Below, piece after piece: positions 37,286 to 45,878 of a DNA stretch of 64,000 nucleotides (the stretch's first letter is position 1; each line of letters starts with the position of its first letter). Below the pieces are notes generated by a model. It ran no database searches. It worked only from the letters and a program-made list of their open reading frames with translations, and was not told where the DNA came from. The position numbers and the translations under genes are program-made. The stretch spans positions 124,001-188,000 of the forward strand of contig JABSQZ010000001.1 in NCBI GenBank assembly GCA_013215505.1, in the 5' to 3' direction. The stretch comes from Oceanospirillaceae bacterium (GTDB taxonomy: Bacteria; Pseudomonadota; Gammaproteobacteria; Pseudomonadales; Balneatricaceae).

Positions 37286-37770
37286 TTCCAGCGCATTGCT
37301 GGTTGCTACTCGCCCTGTCGCCAGCATTGGCTTTGGCGCCTGCCACCAGGGTATTGAAATTAACGGCAGACCAAGCCTCGCCAACCTTTGATTACACTTT
37401 GCTGGCAGAGGCCTCACAACATTTAATGACCCCGATAGGCAGTATCGCAGCGGCTAATCTCGGCCCTTATATCATAGCCGGTTTCAAGGCACTCAATTGC
37501 CCCGGTAACATCGCCATATTGCCCCTTTTCAGAAATGCTGAAGGCGCTCATATTTTAAGATTACTGGCTCAGGGAGAGGTTGTTCATGGCGTTATATTCA
37601 AAGGTTTGATTTATCCTCAATTTCCACAATTTAGCTACACAGTCAGTCAACTTGAACAGAAATTCAAAACGGTTTTGGGGTTTGATGACAAAGTATTACA
37701 ACCACTGGCCTTTGCCGAAACTGGCAACTGTCAACTCGCCACAAATTTAGCTCTGGCGCTCCCAAAATAG
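37267..37770 (+). CDS. Unknown exported protein linked to exosortase
   Basis: A 167-residue protein with an N-terminal hydrophobic segment (HCWLLLALSPALALAPA, signal peptide or anchor) and a periplasmic domain of about 130 residues with two cysteines (LNCPGN, GNCQLA). It overlaps the end of the exosortase gene by 19 bases, the position often held by EpsI, but I do not see EpsI/DUF3485 motifs. I do not recognise the family. It may help exosortase or the sorted protein. Confidence 0.75.
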   Translation: MSTHPLIPAHCWLLLALSPALALAPATRVLKLTADQASPTFDYTLLAEASQHLMTPIGSIAAANLGPYIIAGFKALNCPGNIAILPLFRNAEGAHILRLLAQGEVVHGVIFKGLIYPQFPQFSYTVSQLEQKFKTVLGFDDKVLQPLAFAETGNCQLATNLALALPK

Positions 37771-37796
37771 TACAACCCATCTAAACGGAGAAAGAA

Positions 37797-38801
37797 ATGA
37801 AAATAGCAAACAAATATTTATGTAGCATTTTGTTTAATTTTAGCCTCATTTCCAGCTTGTCTGCTGCCGAAGATCTGACTGCTAACATCGTCAATATAGA
37901 TCTGAACCCTGGGCTGCTCTTAGAAATAAATACCGCGCTACCGGAACAAAGTGTCGTCAACCAGGAATTCCTTAATCCCAGTTATGACCCCAATATACTG
38001 TTGCAAGAAGAGGCTAATGTTGGCATCACATTTATTGATGAGGGCGCTGGATATCGTAATTCTCTGGGCTACTTCACCTTTGAGCAACAATCATTCGACG
38101 CACTTACCTTTGCGGAGATAGACACTAATAACTCCGGGCATATCGGTATTGATGAGCTGCAAAGCATTGCGGGGGTGAATGCTTCAATGATCTTCAACAA
38201 TGCCTCCAAATCAGGCGCTGGCGGGAGCCTGAATGCCGGAGACACAGTATCGTTGAACGGCGCTGAGATCACTGCTAGCGGCGACAATAATTATACAATG
38301 AATGGCACAGAGCTGTTTGCAGAAGGCACTAACTTAGGATTTTTCTTGATGCAAAATGCCTGGCAAAACAACCAAGTGCAAGGCTGGGACAACAACAGCG
38401 ATCCGCTGACTTTTTATTCACTGGATTTCCTGAATCCGGAAAACAGTGCAGCAAATACTCTGGATAACCCCGCCGAGAACTCACGCCACCTGGCAATGAT
38501 GACGTCCTCTGGTCCGAATAGCCAAGTGATTCTGGGGTTTGAAGACCTGGTGCGCCCAGGCGGTGACAATGATTTCAACGATGCGCTATTTATCGTACAA
38601 ACCGATCCTATCTCCAGTATGTTTGTCAATGTTCCCAGTACAGGTGAAGTTATCGCACTTCAGGCAGCGCCCGCCCAGTTACTGGGAGGCAGAATATCGA
38701 TTGCCTTTTTTGCCATGCTGCTGTTAATGGCTGTTCGCATTAAACACTGGCTGCCCCCGCTACGCAGCAGAGAGATTTGCGGGGTGGCGTATGGCAAATA
38801 A
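37797..38801 (+). CDS. DUF4114/EF-hand surface protein, likely exosortase substrate
   Basis: A 334-residue secreted protein. Residues 1-23 form a signal peptide (ending SLSAAE). An EF-hand-like calcium loop DTNNSGHIGIDE occurs near residue 107, and the C-terminal domain has the DUF4114 signature (VILGFEDLVRPGGDNDFNDALFIV), another probable calcium site. The tail reads VPSTGEVIAL, then a hydrophobic helix (ISIAFFAMLLLMAV) and basic residues (RIKHW, PPLRSR), the three-part form of PEP-CTERM-like sorting signals, here closest to the VPDSG type. The gene follows the exosortase gene and unknown gene in the same operon. It is probably displayed on or released with the exopolysaccharide; that is inference. 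Confidence 0.8.
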   Translation: MKIANKYLCSILFNFSLISSLSAAEDLTANIVNIDLNPGLLLEINTALPEQSVVNQEFLNPSYDPNILLQEEANVGITFIDEGAGYRNSLGYFTFEQQSFDALTFAEIDTNNSGHIGIDELQSIAGVNASMIFNNASKSGAGGSLNAGDTVSLNGAEITASGDNNYTMNGTELFAEGTNLGFFLMQNAWQNNQVQGWDNNSDPLTFYSLDFLNPENSAANTLDNPAENSRHLAMMTSSGPNSQVILGFEDLVRPGGDNDFNDALFIVQTDPISSMFVNVPSTGEVIALQAAPAQLLGGRISIAFFAMLLLMAVRIKHWLPPLRSREICGVAYGK

Positions 38802-40260
38802 ACCCAATCGTAGCCTACTGCTGTCGATCAAACGCAATATTACTGAGCTGCCCAAACCTCTGCTCCAAAGTATGATTTACGCGGGCGCACTTGTTATTGG
38901 CAAAGGTCTCTCTCTGATCATGGTTCCGGTCAGCACCCATTATTTATCCCTTGAGGACTATGGCAGGCTAGATATCCTGCAAACCCTGGCTGATCTGCTG
39001 AGCATAGTCATCGGCATGGGTCTGGCAGAAACCTTGTACCGCTTTGCCTCATCTTCTCCAAACAGTGATGAACAGCGTGAAGCGGCGGCCAATATCTTTG
39101 CTATAGCACTGCTACTATCTGGCTGCACTCTTGTCGTAAGCCAGCTTTTTGCCGAACAAATTGCCTCCTGGCTTCCGGGGAATATATCTGTTGTTGATAC
39201 CCGTCTGATACTGGCAAGCCTGGCCGTTGGCGGGGTTATCTTGCTGCCCCTGAGCTGGCTGAGAATCACTGATCAGGCCTGGCGATTTTTATTCTGCAGC
39301 GCCACTATGGCCGGCATGCAAGTCACCTTAGGCGTGGTATTTCTAATCCTGGGATTCGCCGTAACCGGCATTTTAACAGCGACTTTAATCGCCTGTTTAT
39401 CGCTGGGTTGCTACTTAGTCTACCGCCAGTACAAAGATGTCGGCTGTAGATTAAATTTTAGACTGTTTAAAAAATACTCGGTCTATGGCGGCCCACTAGT
39501 CTTTGTCGGCATTGCAGGTTTTGTGCTTGGCAGTTTTGATCGCTGGCTGTTGGCGGCAGCGATAGGTACCGCAGAAATGGCGCAATACGCTCTGGCCTGT
39601 AAATTTGGTTTAATTACCGCGGTTTTAATCCAACCTTATGATTTGTGGTGGCACGCCAAGCGCTTTCAGTGTCTGCAGCAGCGTAATGGCAGGAAAACCT
39701 GCGCCAAGTATGCATCTATAGGCATTACCATTGCACTGTTCAGTGCACTGCTGATAAGCTTCGCAGGCCCCTTGTTAGTGCGTATTCTCACTCCGCAAAG
39801 CTATCATCCATCAATCGCTTACATCCCCTACCTGGCGATGTTAGCCGCCGTTCACAATATCACCGCGACCCTCAGTTTTGGCATGCTCAGCGCCAATACC
39901 ACCTGGCGCCCCGCCATCATTGACGGCACGGCCGCAGCCATTGGACTGATTGGCTATTTAATACTGATCCCCATCTGGCAGATATGGGGAGCGATCAGTG
40001 CTACCGCCATCGCCCTAACCTTGAGATTAATCATCTCTTATCAATTAAGTCAGAAGACCTTACCCCTACCTTATCCCGTTACTGCATTGTTAATACAAAC
40101 TTGCATCGCCGTGCTGGCCATTCTCTGGCTACCAAACACAGCACTGACGTTGGTCAATGTCATCATAAGCCTCGCTCTGTTAATACTGTTTATCGCCAGT
40201 GCCTACCGCCTAAGATTATTGCCGATCACAGATAGCTACAACTCAACAACGAGGTGGTAA
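38791..40260 (+). CDS. Polysaccharide flippase, MATE/Wzx type (SypK-like position)
   Basis: A 489-residue inner-membrane protein with 12-14 hydrophobic helices, homologous to oligosaccharide flippases (MIYAGALVIGKGLSLIMVPVSTHYLSLEDYGRLDILQTLADLLSIVIGMGLAETLYRF is the classic Wzx start). It moves lipid-linked repeat units to the periplasmic face. Its start overlaps the previous gene by 11 bases and its end abuts the polymerase gene. Confidence 0.92.
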   Translation: MANKPNRSLLLSIKRNITELPKPLLQSMIYAGALVIGKGLSLIMVPVSTHYLSLEDYGRLDILQTLADLLSIVIGMGLAETLYRFASSSPNSDEQREAAANIFAIALLLSGCTLVVSQLFAEQIASWLPGNISVVDTRLILASLAVGGVILLPLSWLRITDQAWRFLFCSATMAGMQVTLGVVFLILGFAVTGILTATLIACLSLGCYLVYRQYKDVGCRLNFRLFKKYSVYGGPLVFVGIAGFVLGSFDRWLLAAAIGTAEMAQYALACKFGLITAVLIQPYDLWWHAKRFQCLQQRNGRKTCAKYASIGITIALFSALLISFAGPLLVRILTPQSYHPSIAYIPYLAMLAAVHNITATLSFGMLSANTTWRPAIIDGTAAAIGLIGYLILIPIWQIWGAISATAIALTLRLIISYQLSQKTLPLPYPVTALLIQTCIAVLAILWLPNTALTLVNVIISLALLILFIASAYRLRLLPITDSYNSTTRW

Positions 40261-41628
40261 ATGCGTCGACTAACGGGAGAAAGCCGAACTGCCCAGGCAA
40301 CAATTGCCATCACTAGCTGCGCCATCCTGGCGGTCTTCTGGCATTTGCTGTCGTCACTGCAAGGAGCGGTGTTAGCACTACTGCCGCTCCTGTTAGTATT
40401 GGCCTTAAAAGCCCCCTTTATTCTCTGTCTGACGTTTATCGCCTTCTCTTTCTTTAGGCTGCATGAAATTTTCCCTGTGCTCTCATCACTACATATACCG
40501 CAGCTGCTGGCGATAGCCATATTGTTTTCTCTGAGCTGTAACATCTGGCTGGGCAATATTAAGATATTCTTCACCCGTGAGTTAGCGCTTTTTAGCTTTT
40601 TTACTTTCCTGGTCGCTGTCGGTGCGTTTATGGCCACCAACCGACAACTGGCTCTGGACAACTTAACCGGCTCGTTTATCAAAATAGCGGTGATGGTATT
40701 GGCCATCAGCTGGCTATTAGAAAAAAAATCTCAGTTTAAAATACTCATTTTCACTATGCTCGCCTGTGGATTAATCACCAGCGCAGCAACTTTATACAAT
40801 AAAATCAACGGACTGGAGCTTGTCGAGGGTACCAGAGTAACAATTGGCAGAAGTATAGGTTCGATGCTCGGAGACCCAAATGACCTGGCGTTAGTCTTGC
40901 TATTCCCAGCCGGCTTTTGTCTGGCGCTGTTTTTTAGCCGGGGAATAGCTGGCTATATAAAATACTTCGCGCTATTAATTTTTATCTGTATTTTCAGTGC
41001 CATTATCGCCACTCAAAGTCGTGGTGGATTGCTCGGAATCACGGCTGTTTGCGGCTTATTTGCCTGGAAAAAAATACAGAGTAAAGCTTTGATATTTCTT
41101 TTCATCGGCGTATTACTGATTGCTTTAGTGGCTCTGGCCGGGTTAGATCAACGCGCATCGGGTGCCGTCAATGAGATGGCCATTGATGACTCCGCTATGG
41201 GTAGAATTTACGCCTGGCAAGCAGCCTTTAATATGGCTCTGGATCACCCGATAGCAGGGGTGGGTTTGGACAACTTTATTGCCAATTATTTTGCCTACAG
41301 CGCCATGTGGGACGGACAAAATCACGCAGTCCACAGCACTTGGTTCGGGGTCCTGGCAGAGACAGGCATCTTAGGCTTCAGTGTCTTTGTCAGTATTATC
41401 TATCGGCTCTACCGACTCAGCCAACAATCTTTAAAGAGCCTGGACAACACCGATGAAAACTTAGGTCCCTATATAAATGTCTGCGCTCAATCTACTCAGG
41501 CCGGACTGTTAAGTTTTTGTGTATCAGGAAGCTTTTTGACCATGGGTTTCACCTGGCCAATCTATATTTTACTGGCGATTAGCATCGGCCTCGCTGACTA
41601 TATTAAAAGACAGCGGCGGGAGGGATAG
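40261..41628 (+). CDS. O-antigen ligase/Wzy-type polymerase (SypL-like position)
   Basis: A 455-residue membrane protein with about 11-12 helices and the Wzy_C/WaaL region (AIIATQSRGGLLGI, then the periplasmic loop HPIAGVGLDNFIANYFAYSAMWDGQNHAVHSTWFGVLAETG). It polymerises or ligates exopolysaccharide repeats in the periplasm. It is the last gene of the first operon; a heptad repeat array follows ten bases later. Confidence 0.9.
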   Translation: MRRLTGESRTAQATIAITSCAILAVFWHLLSSLQGAVLALLPLLLVLALKAPFILCLTFIAFSFFRLHEIFPVLSSLHIPQLLAIAILFSLSCNIWLGNIKIFFTRELALFSFFTFLVAVGAFMATNRQLALDNLTGSFIKIAVMVLAISWLLEKKSQFKILIFTMLACGLITSAATLYNKINGLELVEGTRVTIGRSIGSMLGDPNDLALVLLFPAGFCLALFFSRGIAGYIKYFALLIFICIFSAIIATQSRGGLLGITAVCGLFAWKKIQSKALIFLFIGVLLIALVALAGLDQRASGAVNEMAIDDSAMGRIYAWQAAFNMALDHPIAGVGLDNFIANYFAYSAMWDGQNHAVHSTWFGVLAETGILGFSVFVSIIYRLYRLSQQSLKSLDNTDENLGPYINVCAQSTQAGLLSFCVSGSFLTMGFTWPIYILLAISIGLADYIKRQRREG

Positions 41629-41637
41629 TCATCAGTG

Positions 41638-41679
41638 GTAAGTCGTAAGTCGTAAGTCGTAAGTCGTAAGTCGTAAGTA
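41638..41679. repeat. Heptad array (GTAAGTC)5 plus a partial unit
   Basis: Five perfect tandem copies of GTAAGTC followed by GTAAGTA. It begins ten bases after the polymerase gene. The same heptad occurs on the opposite strand at 58474 (GACTTAC), and related heptads at 45720 and 53205. Confidence 0.95.
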
Positions 41680-41831
41680 AAAATAGGGAGTCGTAGCCGT
41701 AGGCCGTAACTATATTTTGTTAGACCGCCTGTAAATAGTTTTATATTAAAGTGTCTTTTAACTAAGCGAATTGAGTGACTGCTGAGATGGACATATTTGT
41801 GGTGGCTAGACTTGAACAGACGGAGTCAAAT

Positions 41832-42146
41832 TTACAACTCAATCTGTTCTTGCTTTCCAACTATTGGATTCGATGTACTACAGACTAGTTTACACAGGTG
41901 TGCAGTGGCAGTCTGCAATGTGTCAGCTCCAGACGATTTAACACAATAAAAGTATGGGATGCAGTTGCCTAAAATTGCTCGTTCTATATCTGGCTTCATG
42001 CAGAAATTATCAGGATCAAGTCTTCCTTTTTGCTTTAAAGTCGAAAGGCAGATTTGATTACTTTTGTATGGAGGTTGTGAATATTGAGCAAAAGAAAAAG
42101 TCTGTCTCTCAATTCCCACAACTGTCAGCTTATCGACTAGGTCCAT
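41832..42146 (-). CDS. Hypothetical small protein
   Basis: A 104-residue reading frame with balanced composition, several cysteines and no membrane segment (MDLVDKLTVVGIERQTF start). It overlaps the end of the upstream small gene by 17 bases, with a weak AAAGGT ribosome site. I do not recognise it. The overlap suggests coupling, but it could be non-coding. Confidence 0.45.
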   Translation of the reverse strand: MDLVDKLTVVGIERQTFSFAQYSQPPYKSNQICLSTLKQKGRLDPDNFCMKPDIERAILGNCIPYFYCVKSSGADTLQTATAHLCKLVCSTSNPIVGKQEQIEL

Positions 42147-42450
42147 TTTTATTGTGACCTTTAGACAATTTATTAGCGATGGCTAATAATGCGGGTGATA
42201 TGTCGTCAGCGCCCTCTTTAAGTAATCTGCTCACGTCACCAGACGAGAACAATCCACGCACTGACTTAATACCTAATTCGCGCACAAAATCTTTTGTTTT
42301 ACCAGTGCTGCCTGTTTCAATATACTTTAAAACAATTCTTTCATTATTACTGGTTGGAGGTGTTTTTAGAACCTCAATTTCTTCGTTTAGTATCGAAACT
42401 TGATCTTCTAAAATTTGGATCCGCTCTTCAATGCTGCTATATGCTTTCAT
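42130..42450 (-). CDS. Hypothetical coiled-coil protein
   Basis: A 106-residue protein with an N-terminal coiled coil (SIEERIQILEDQVSILNEEIEVLK) and a C-terminal helical part (FVRELGIKSVRGLFSSGDVSRLLKEGADDISPALLAIANKLSKG). Composition is that of a real protein; the C-terminal part could bind DNA or a partner. Not recognised. It lies in the probable insertion between heptad arrays. Confidence 0.6.
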   Translation of the reverse strand: MKAYSSIEERIQILEDQVSILNEEIEVLKTPPTSNNERIVLKYIETGSTGKTKDFVRELGIKSVRGLFSSGDVSRLLKEGADDISPALLAIANKLSKGHNKNGPSR

Positions 42451-42974
42451 AGTTACGTTGTCTTACTTCAATTTAGTTAAATTAGTATCGAATCATATTA
42501 TTAAACAATAAATTCTTATCAATGCTTAGGGAATATATATGTTCCTTAGTCTATCAGACTTAACGTAGGCTTCTAGCCAAAGTTAGGATTTGAAGGTAAC
42601 TCTTCTCTTTTTTATACAACAGGACGGTAACAGAGGACAGGCTCTTTTTAAATTACGCCAAAACAACCTCATGCCAGCTCCTCTCGCTGATTTAAAGAGG
42701 AACACAGCACCGCTTTTATTCGCCTTGAAGACCACCCTTGTGGCTATGTAGAAGTCAAGAAGCTGTGTATGAATCACTATTAGGTGATGCCCGTTCTCTA
42801 TACACAGGCTAAATGAACTGGTAGTTTGATCACTACAAAGTGAATGTCCGCTTTGTGTTGTGAATTCAATGGATCAGTGCAACGTTTTAGACTGCCTGCC
42901 CTAACTTTTAAATCGTCGAGTCTAAACTAATATTTCAATCTGCCAAATCAAGTACTGCCTATTACAACAAATCG
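42451..42974. other. Gene-poor AT-rich stretch
   Basis: About 520 bases without a convincing gene. A minus-strand frame at 42583-42777 lacks a ribosome site and has odd, Cys/Arg-rich composition. I see no terminator or clear regulatory element. It fits decayed DNA within an inserted segment. Confidence 0.4.
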
Positions 42975-43547
42975 TTAGACATGATCTCTAAATAGCTGAT
43001 CTAGATGCTGTAAGTTGTAATTATCCAATGCATAATTCATTCTCGATGCGCTAGCGAGGCCAAATAAGATTATGCTGAGCATATCGATTGTTGCGCTTAT
43101 ATCGCTGGTCTGCATTTGAGGGTATTTTTCCACTATTGTCTGCTCAAGTGTTTTGCTGAATTTCAAGTTACTTTGCTTAACCTGAACCTGTAATCGGTTA
43201 CTCAGCTTTTCGTTTTCCAAACTACAATTAATCAAAAAACAACCATTAGGTAAATTTTTTGATTTAAATCTCTGTTTTGAAAACGCCAAAAAAGCATTGA
43301 CACAGTCACTGATTTTATTACCCTTAAAACTAGCCAGCATCTCACTCTCGTATTCTTTATCGTATAACTCTATACATTTCGAGATCAGCTCATCCTTGTT
43401 CCCATAAGCACTATAGAGACTCGTTTTACTTAACTTTAAATACTCAGCAATGAAATCCAGGGATAAATTGGTAGAACCGTTTTTCCAAACAAGATGCAGA
43501 ATCTTTGTTAACACTTCTTCTTTGTCGAAATTTCTAGGTCTAGCCAT
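42975..43547 (-). CDS. TetR family transcriptional regulator
   Basis: A 190-residue repressor with an N-terminal helix-turn-helix (MARPRNFDKEEVLTKILHLVWKNGSTNLSLDFIAEYLKLSKTSLYSAYGNKDELI) and an all-helical ligand domain. A dyad with GTTACGTAC...ACAGTAC lies about 20 bases upstream of its start and again before the DUF1330 gene, so it probably represses itself and that gene. The ligand is unknown; the nearby oxidoreductase suggests an electrophile or quinone. Confidence 0.9.
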   Translation of the reverse strand: MARPRNFDKEEVLTKILHLVWKNGSTNLSLDFIAEYLKLSKTSLYSAYGNKDELISKCIELYDKEYESEMLASFKGNKISDCVNAFLAFSKQRFKSKNLPNGCFLINCSLENEKLSNRLQVQVKQSNLKFSKTLEQTIVEKYPQMQTSDISATIDMLSIILFGLASASRMNYALDNYNLQHLDQLFRDHV

Positions 43548-43568
43548 TGGATTGATCCCGCAGAATTA

Positions 43569-43588
43569 GTTACGTACCACACAGTACT
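43569..43588. promoter_or_regulatory. TetR operator candidate 1
   Basis: GTTACGTACCACACAGTACT, upstream of tetR, matches the reverse complement of the site at 44241-44260 in 17 of 20 positions. Two copies of an unusual 20-mer before two genes of the same strand mark a shared operator. Confidence 0.7.
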
Positions 43589-43622
43589 CAACTGGCAAAT
43601 AAAAATCAATTGCGTTTTATTA

Positions 43623-43922
43623 CTAGAGAACATGCGAACCAGTCCAGCAGCCCTCTGCTTTAGATGTATTCTCGACCCTACAAGTCATACTCAGATAACG
43701 GCTCCTAAAACCAGCATCGACTAGTCCTGGCAGATGTGGATAAAGAGCGATGCGTGAAGCAATAGCCCTTGGACAAACAGTGACATAAAACCAACACACT
43801 GCTGCTCCAGCCCCAACTATGATTCCTTTAATGCTTACAGAGAGAAAAGAAAATATGTCCGTAAATTTCTTAGTTTGCTCACTAGTGATAGACACTAAGA
43901 TTGTATGAGTGCAGCAGATCAA
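43623..43922 (-). CDS. Hypothetical membrane protein
   Basis: A 99-residue frame starting at an ATGA overlap with the end of the DUF1330 gene. It contains one hydrophobic helix (IKGIIVGAGAAVCWFYVTV) and a cysteine-rich remainder. The overlap supports coupling, but no family is recognised and it may be spurious. Confidence 0.4.
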   Translation of the reverse strand: MICCTHTILVSITSEQTKKFTDIFSFLSVSIKGIIVGAGAAVCWFYVTVCPRAIASRIALYPHLPGLVDAGFRSRYLSMTCRVENTSKAEGCWTGSHVL

Positions 43923-44218
43923 TTGTTATATTCTGACAATATAGTGGTTGCTGCAACCGCACCCTGGTAGTAATTTTTTTTGATCAGTAAGTAATCAGTA
44001 TTGTTAAAAAACAACTCTTTGCAGTTCTTGTCCTTGAAATAGATGACGAAGTCACGGTTGATTACATTTGACGTTTCTGACTTCAAAGTTTCATTCACCC
44101 AAAAGTCATAACGAAAACCGCCGTGATGCTTTTTTAACAGAGGCGTCATTGCCTCTCGGTATTTTCGATACTGCTCAGCATCTGTAACATTTAACCCAAC
44201 TAATAATTCACAACGCAT
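43919..44218 (-). CDS. DUF1330-like small protein
   Basis: A 99-residue ferredoxin-like-fold protein resembling DUF1330 (ELLVGLNVTDAEQYRKYREAMTPLLKKHHGGFRYDFWV; RDFVIYFKDKNCKELFFNNTDYLLIKKNYYQGAV). An ATG at 44230 is also in frame, but it contains the AAGG that serves the ATG at 44218. A TetR-type operator lies immediately upstream. Function unknown; related dimeric alpha-beta-barrel proteins bind or oxidise small aromatic compounds. Confidence 0.72.
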   Translation of the reverse strand: MRCELLVGLNVTDAEQYRKYREAMTPLLKKHHGGFRYDFWVNETLKSETSNVINRDFVIYFKDKNCKELFFNNTDYLLIKKNYYQGAVAATTILSEYNN

Positions 44219-44240
44219 ATTGACCTTCATATTTTAATTA

Positions 44241-44260
44241 TGTACTGTTTAGTACGTAAC
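44241..44260. promoter_or_regulatory. TetR operator candidate 2
   Basis: TGTACTGTTTAGTACGTAAC, between the DUF1330 gene and the divergent oxidoreductase gene. It is the reverse complement of the site before tetR with three mismatches. Confidence 0.7.
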
Positions 44261-44552
44261 TATATCTCAATCAATTAACAATGGCCAGCCCTAGTACTTT
44301 TCAGCTATTTAGATACACAGTGCACGCAACCAATGATTGATTTCAACAACTGCATGCACCAACTTAAGCTAATAAATACCCGCCATACAGTTATCTGCTT
44401 TGGGGGATGCAACAGCCAAAAATTTCTGATTCTTCAGGCCAAACGTCTTAAGTTGTTGGCGTCTTGTTAATTTGAGCCAGTAGATCATAGGTACAGGTTT
44501 CATAACTCATTTAACGAAGCTTATCGCCTCTAATAAAAGGACCGTCTTTACC

Positions 44553-45503
44553 ATGAAAAAAGTTCAAATTAACAAATTTGGCTCAGCCCATGTTGCAGAA
44601 ATGATCAATGCTCCAATACCTGTACCTAAAGCGGGTCAACTTTTGGTGAAATTAAAAGCCTGCTCGGTGAACCCCGTTGATGCTCAGATCAGGCAAGGGC
44701 ATTATCGGGATTTTACCCCACTACCTTTTAATCTTGGTTTTGATGGCGCGGGCATTGTTGAAGCTGCCGCTGACGACGTCGTTAATTTCAGAGTGGGTGA
44801 TTCTGTCTATTTTGTGTCGAGTATTTTGAATGGTGAAGGTACCTATGCCCAATATTGTATCGTTGATGCTGAATTGGCGGCATTGATTCCCGACACCCTG
44901 GATTTTAACCAGGCAGCCGCTTTGTCTCTGGTGGGGTCCGCCGCCTGGGAATCTCTAATAGACAGAGGTAGGCTTCAGGCCGGGGAAACGGTGCTAATAC
45001 ATGCAGGTGCAGGAGGCGTCGGCCATATCGCTATCCAGATAGCCAAAGCCATTGGTGCAAAGGTGATTGCTACAGCCAAACAAGATAATTTAGAGTGTTT
45101 GAAAAGTCTAGGAGCTGATATTGCACTCGACTATCAAGATGAAAATTTCAACCGCCAACTATCCATGGCGGCAGGTACCGGTGTTGAGCTGGTTCTGGAC
45201 ACCGTTGCAGGCAATACCATTGCAGATTCGGCTCAAGTGCTCGCTGAACGAGGCAGAATTGTGTCTTTGGCGGATTACTGCCCAGCACAAAACTTACTGG
45301 CATTATGGCCCAAAAATGCCGAGATCCATTTAGTATTTATGACACCCTCCAGTAAGTGGCTTAATAATCTCAATAAGTTGGTAGATCAGGGAAAAATGAG
45401 AGTGATCATAGATAAAATCTTCCCGTTCGAGAAGGTTGTAGAAGCACATGAATATTTACAACATAACGGTCGGGTTGGGAAAATTATTTTAGCAATCAGC
45501 TAA
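44553..45503 (+). CDS. NADP-dependent quinone oxidoreductase-like zinc-free alcohol dehydrogenase
   Basis: A 316-residue medium-chain dehydrogenase. It has the GroES-like start (MKKVQINKFGSAHVAEMINAPIPVPKAGQLLVKLKACSVNPVDAQIRQGHY), NADPH site ETVLIHAGAGGVGHIAIQIAKAIGAKVIATA and C-terminal QHNGRVGKIILAI. It lacks zinc-binding cysteines, as expected for QOR-type enzymes. It reduces quinones or enones. It is divergent from the DUF1330-TetR group and may be under the same TetR control. Confidence 0.92.
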   Translation: MKKVQINKFGSAHVAEMINAPIPVPKAGQLLVKLKACSVNPVDAQIRQGHYRDFTPLPFNLGFDGAGIVEAAADDVVNFRVGDSVYFVSSILNGEGTYAQYCIVDAELAALIPDTLDFNQAAALSLVGSAAWESLIDRGRLQAGETVLIHAGAGGVGHIAIQIAKAIGAKVIATAKQDNLECLKSLGADIALDYQDENFNRQLSMAAGTGVELVLDTVAGNTIADSAQVLAERGRIVSLADYCPAQNLLALWPKNAEIHLVFMTPSSKWLNNLNKLVDQGKMRVIIDKIFPFEKVVEAHEYLQHNGRVGKIILAIS

Positions 45504-45719
45504 TCGAGAGAACGAATAAGTTGGCGATTGTTTGTTTAGGTTACAAGCCGCCAACTTAAACGCATTGATAAGACACTTGTTTTAACAGTTTACGGATGTT
45601 CCAACCGCGTAAAGTCTGGAGATTGGTCTGGCGTTAACAGCCTTAAATTCAGGTCAAATACTCCCAATGCCTAATGTTTTTTAGTGACATAAAGACAGCG
45701 TCGTGGGAAAGGGGGGATT

Positions 45720-45793
45720 AGTCGTAAGTCGCAAGTTATAAGTAGCGAGTAAAATTATGAGGTGTGAGGTGTGAGGTGTGAGGTGTGAGGTGT
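45720..45793. repeat. Mixed heptad array, GTAAGTC-like then (GAGGTGT)5
   Basis: Degenerate GTAAGTC-like units (45720-45752) are followed by five perfect copies of GAGGTGT (45759-45793). It lies just upstream of the enhancer and promoter of the acetyltransferase gene and marks the far end of the segment that begins with the array at 41638. The remaining bases of this 450-base gene-free interval show nothing else recognisable. Confidence 0.92.
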
Positions 45794-45804
45794 AGCCACT
45801 GTGT

Positions 45805-45819
45805 GTCGCAAACTGAGAG
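45805..45819 (-). promoter_or_regulatory. SypG-type enhancer before the SypM-like gene
   Basis: Read on the minus strand, CTCTCAGTTTGCGAC fits TTCTCANNNTGCDWN with one mismatch and has the exact core TCTCA-N3-TGCGA shared with two other operons. It lies about 60 bases upstream of a sigma-54 promoter. Confidence 0.7.
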
Positions 45820-45878
45820 TTTTGCAGTATGTTTATATTTTTGCATAGAAATACCCAACAAAATTAACATCTTAATAT

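Noticed and set aside
37267-37770. Assignment as EpsI (exosortase partner)
   Set aside because: Position fits, but no EpsI/DUF3485 sequence features are visible.
42540-42600. Possible integron attC-like sequence (inverted GTAGGC/GCC parts followed by GTTAGGA)
   Set aside because: The core sites do not fit the RYYYAAC/GTTRRRY pattern, there is only one copy and there is no integrase gene.
42583-42777. 64-residue open frame on the minus strand
   Set aside because: No ribosome site, unusual composition and no similarity to any family I know.
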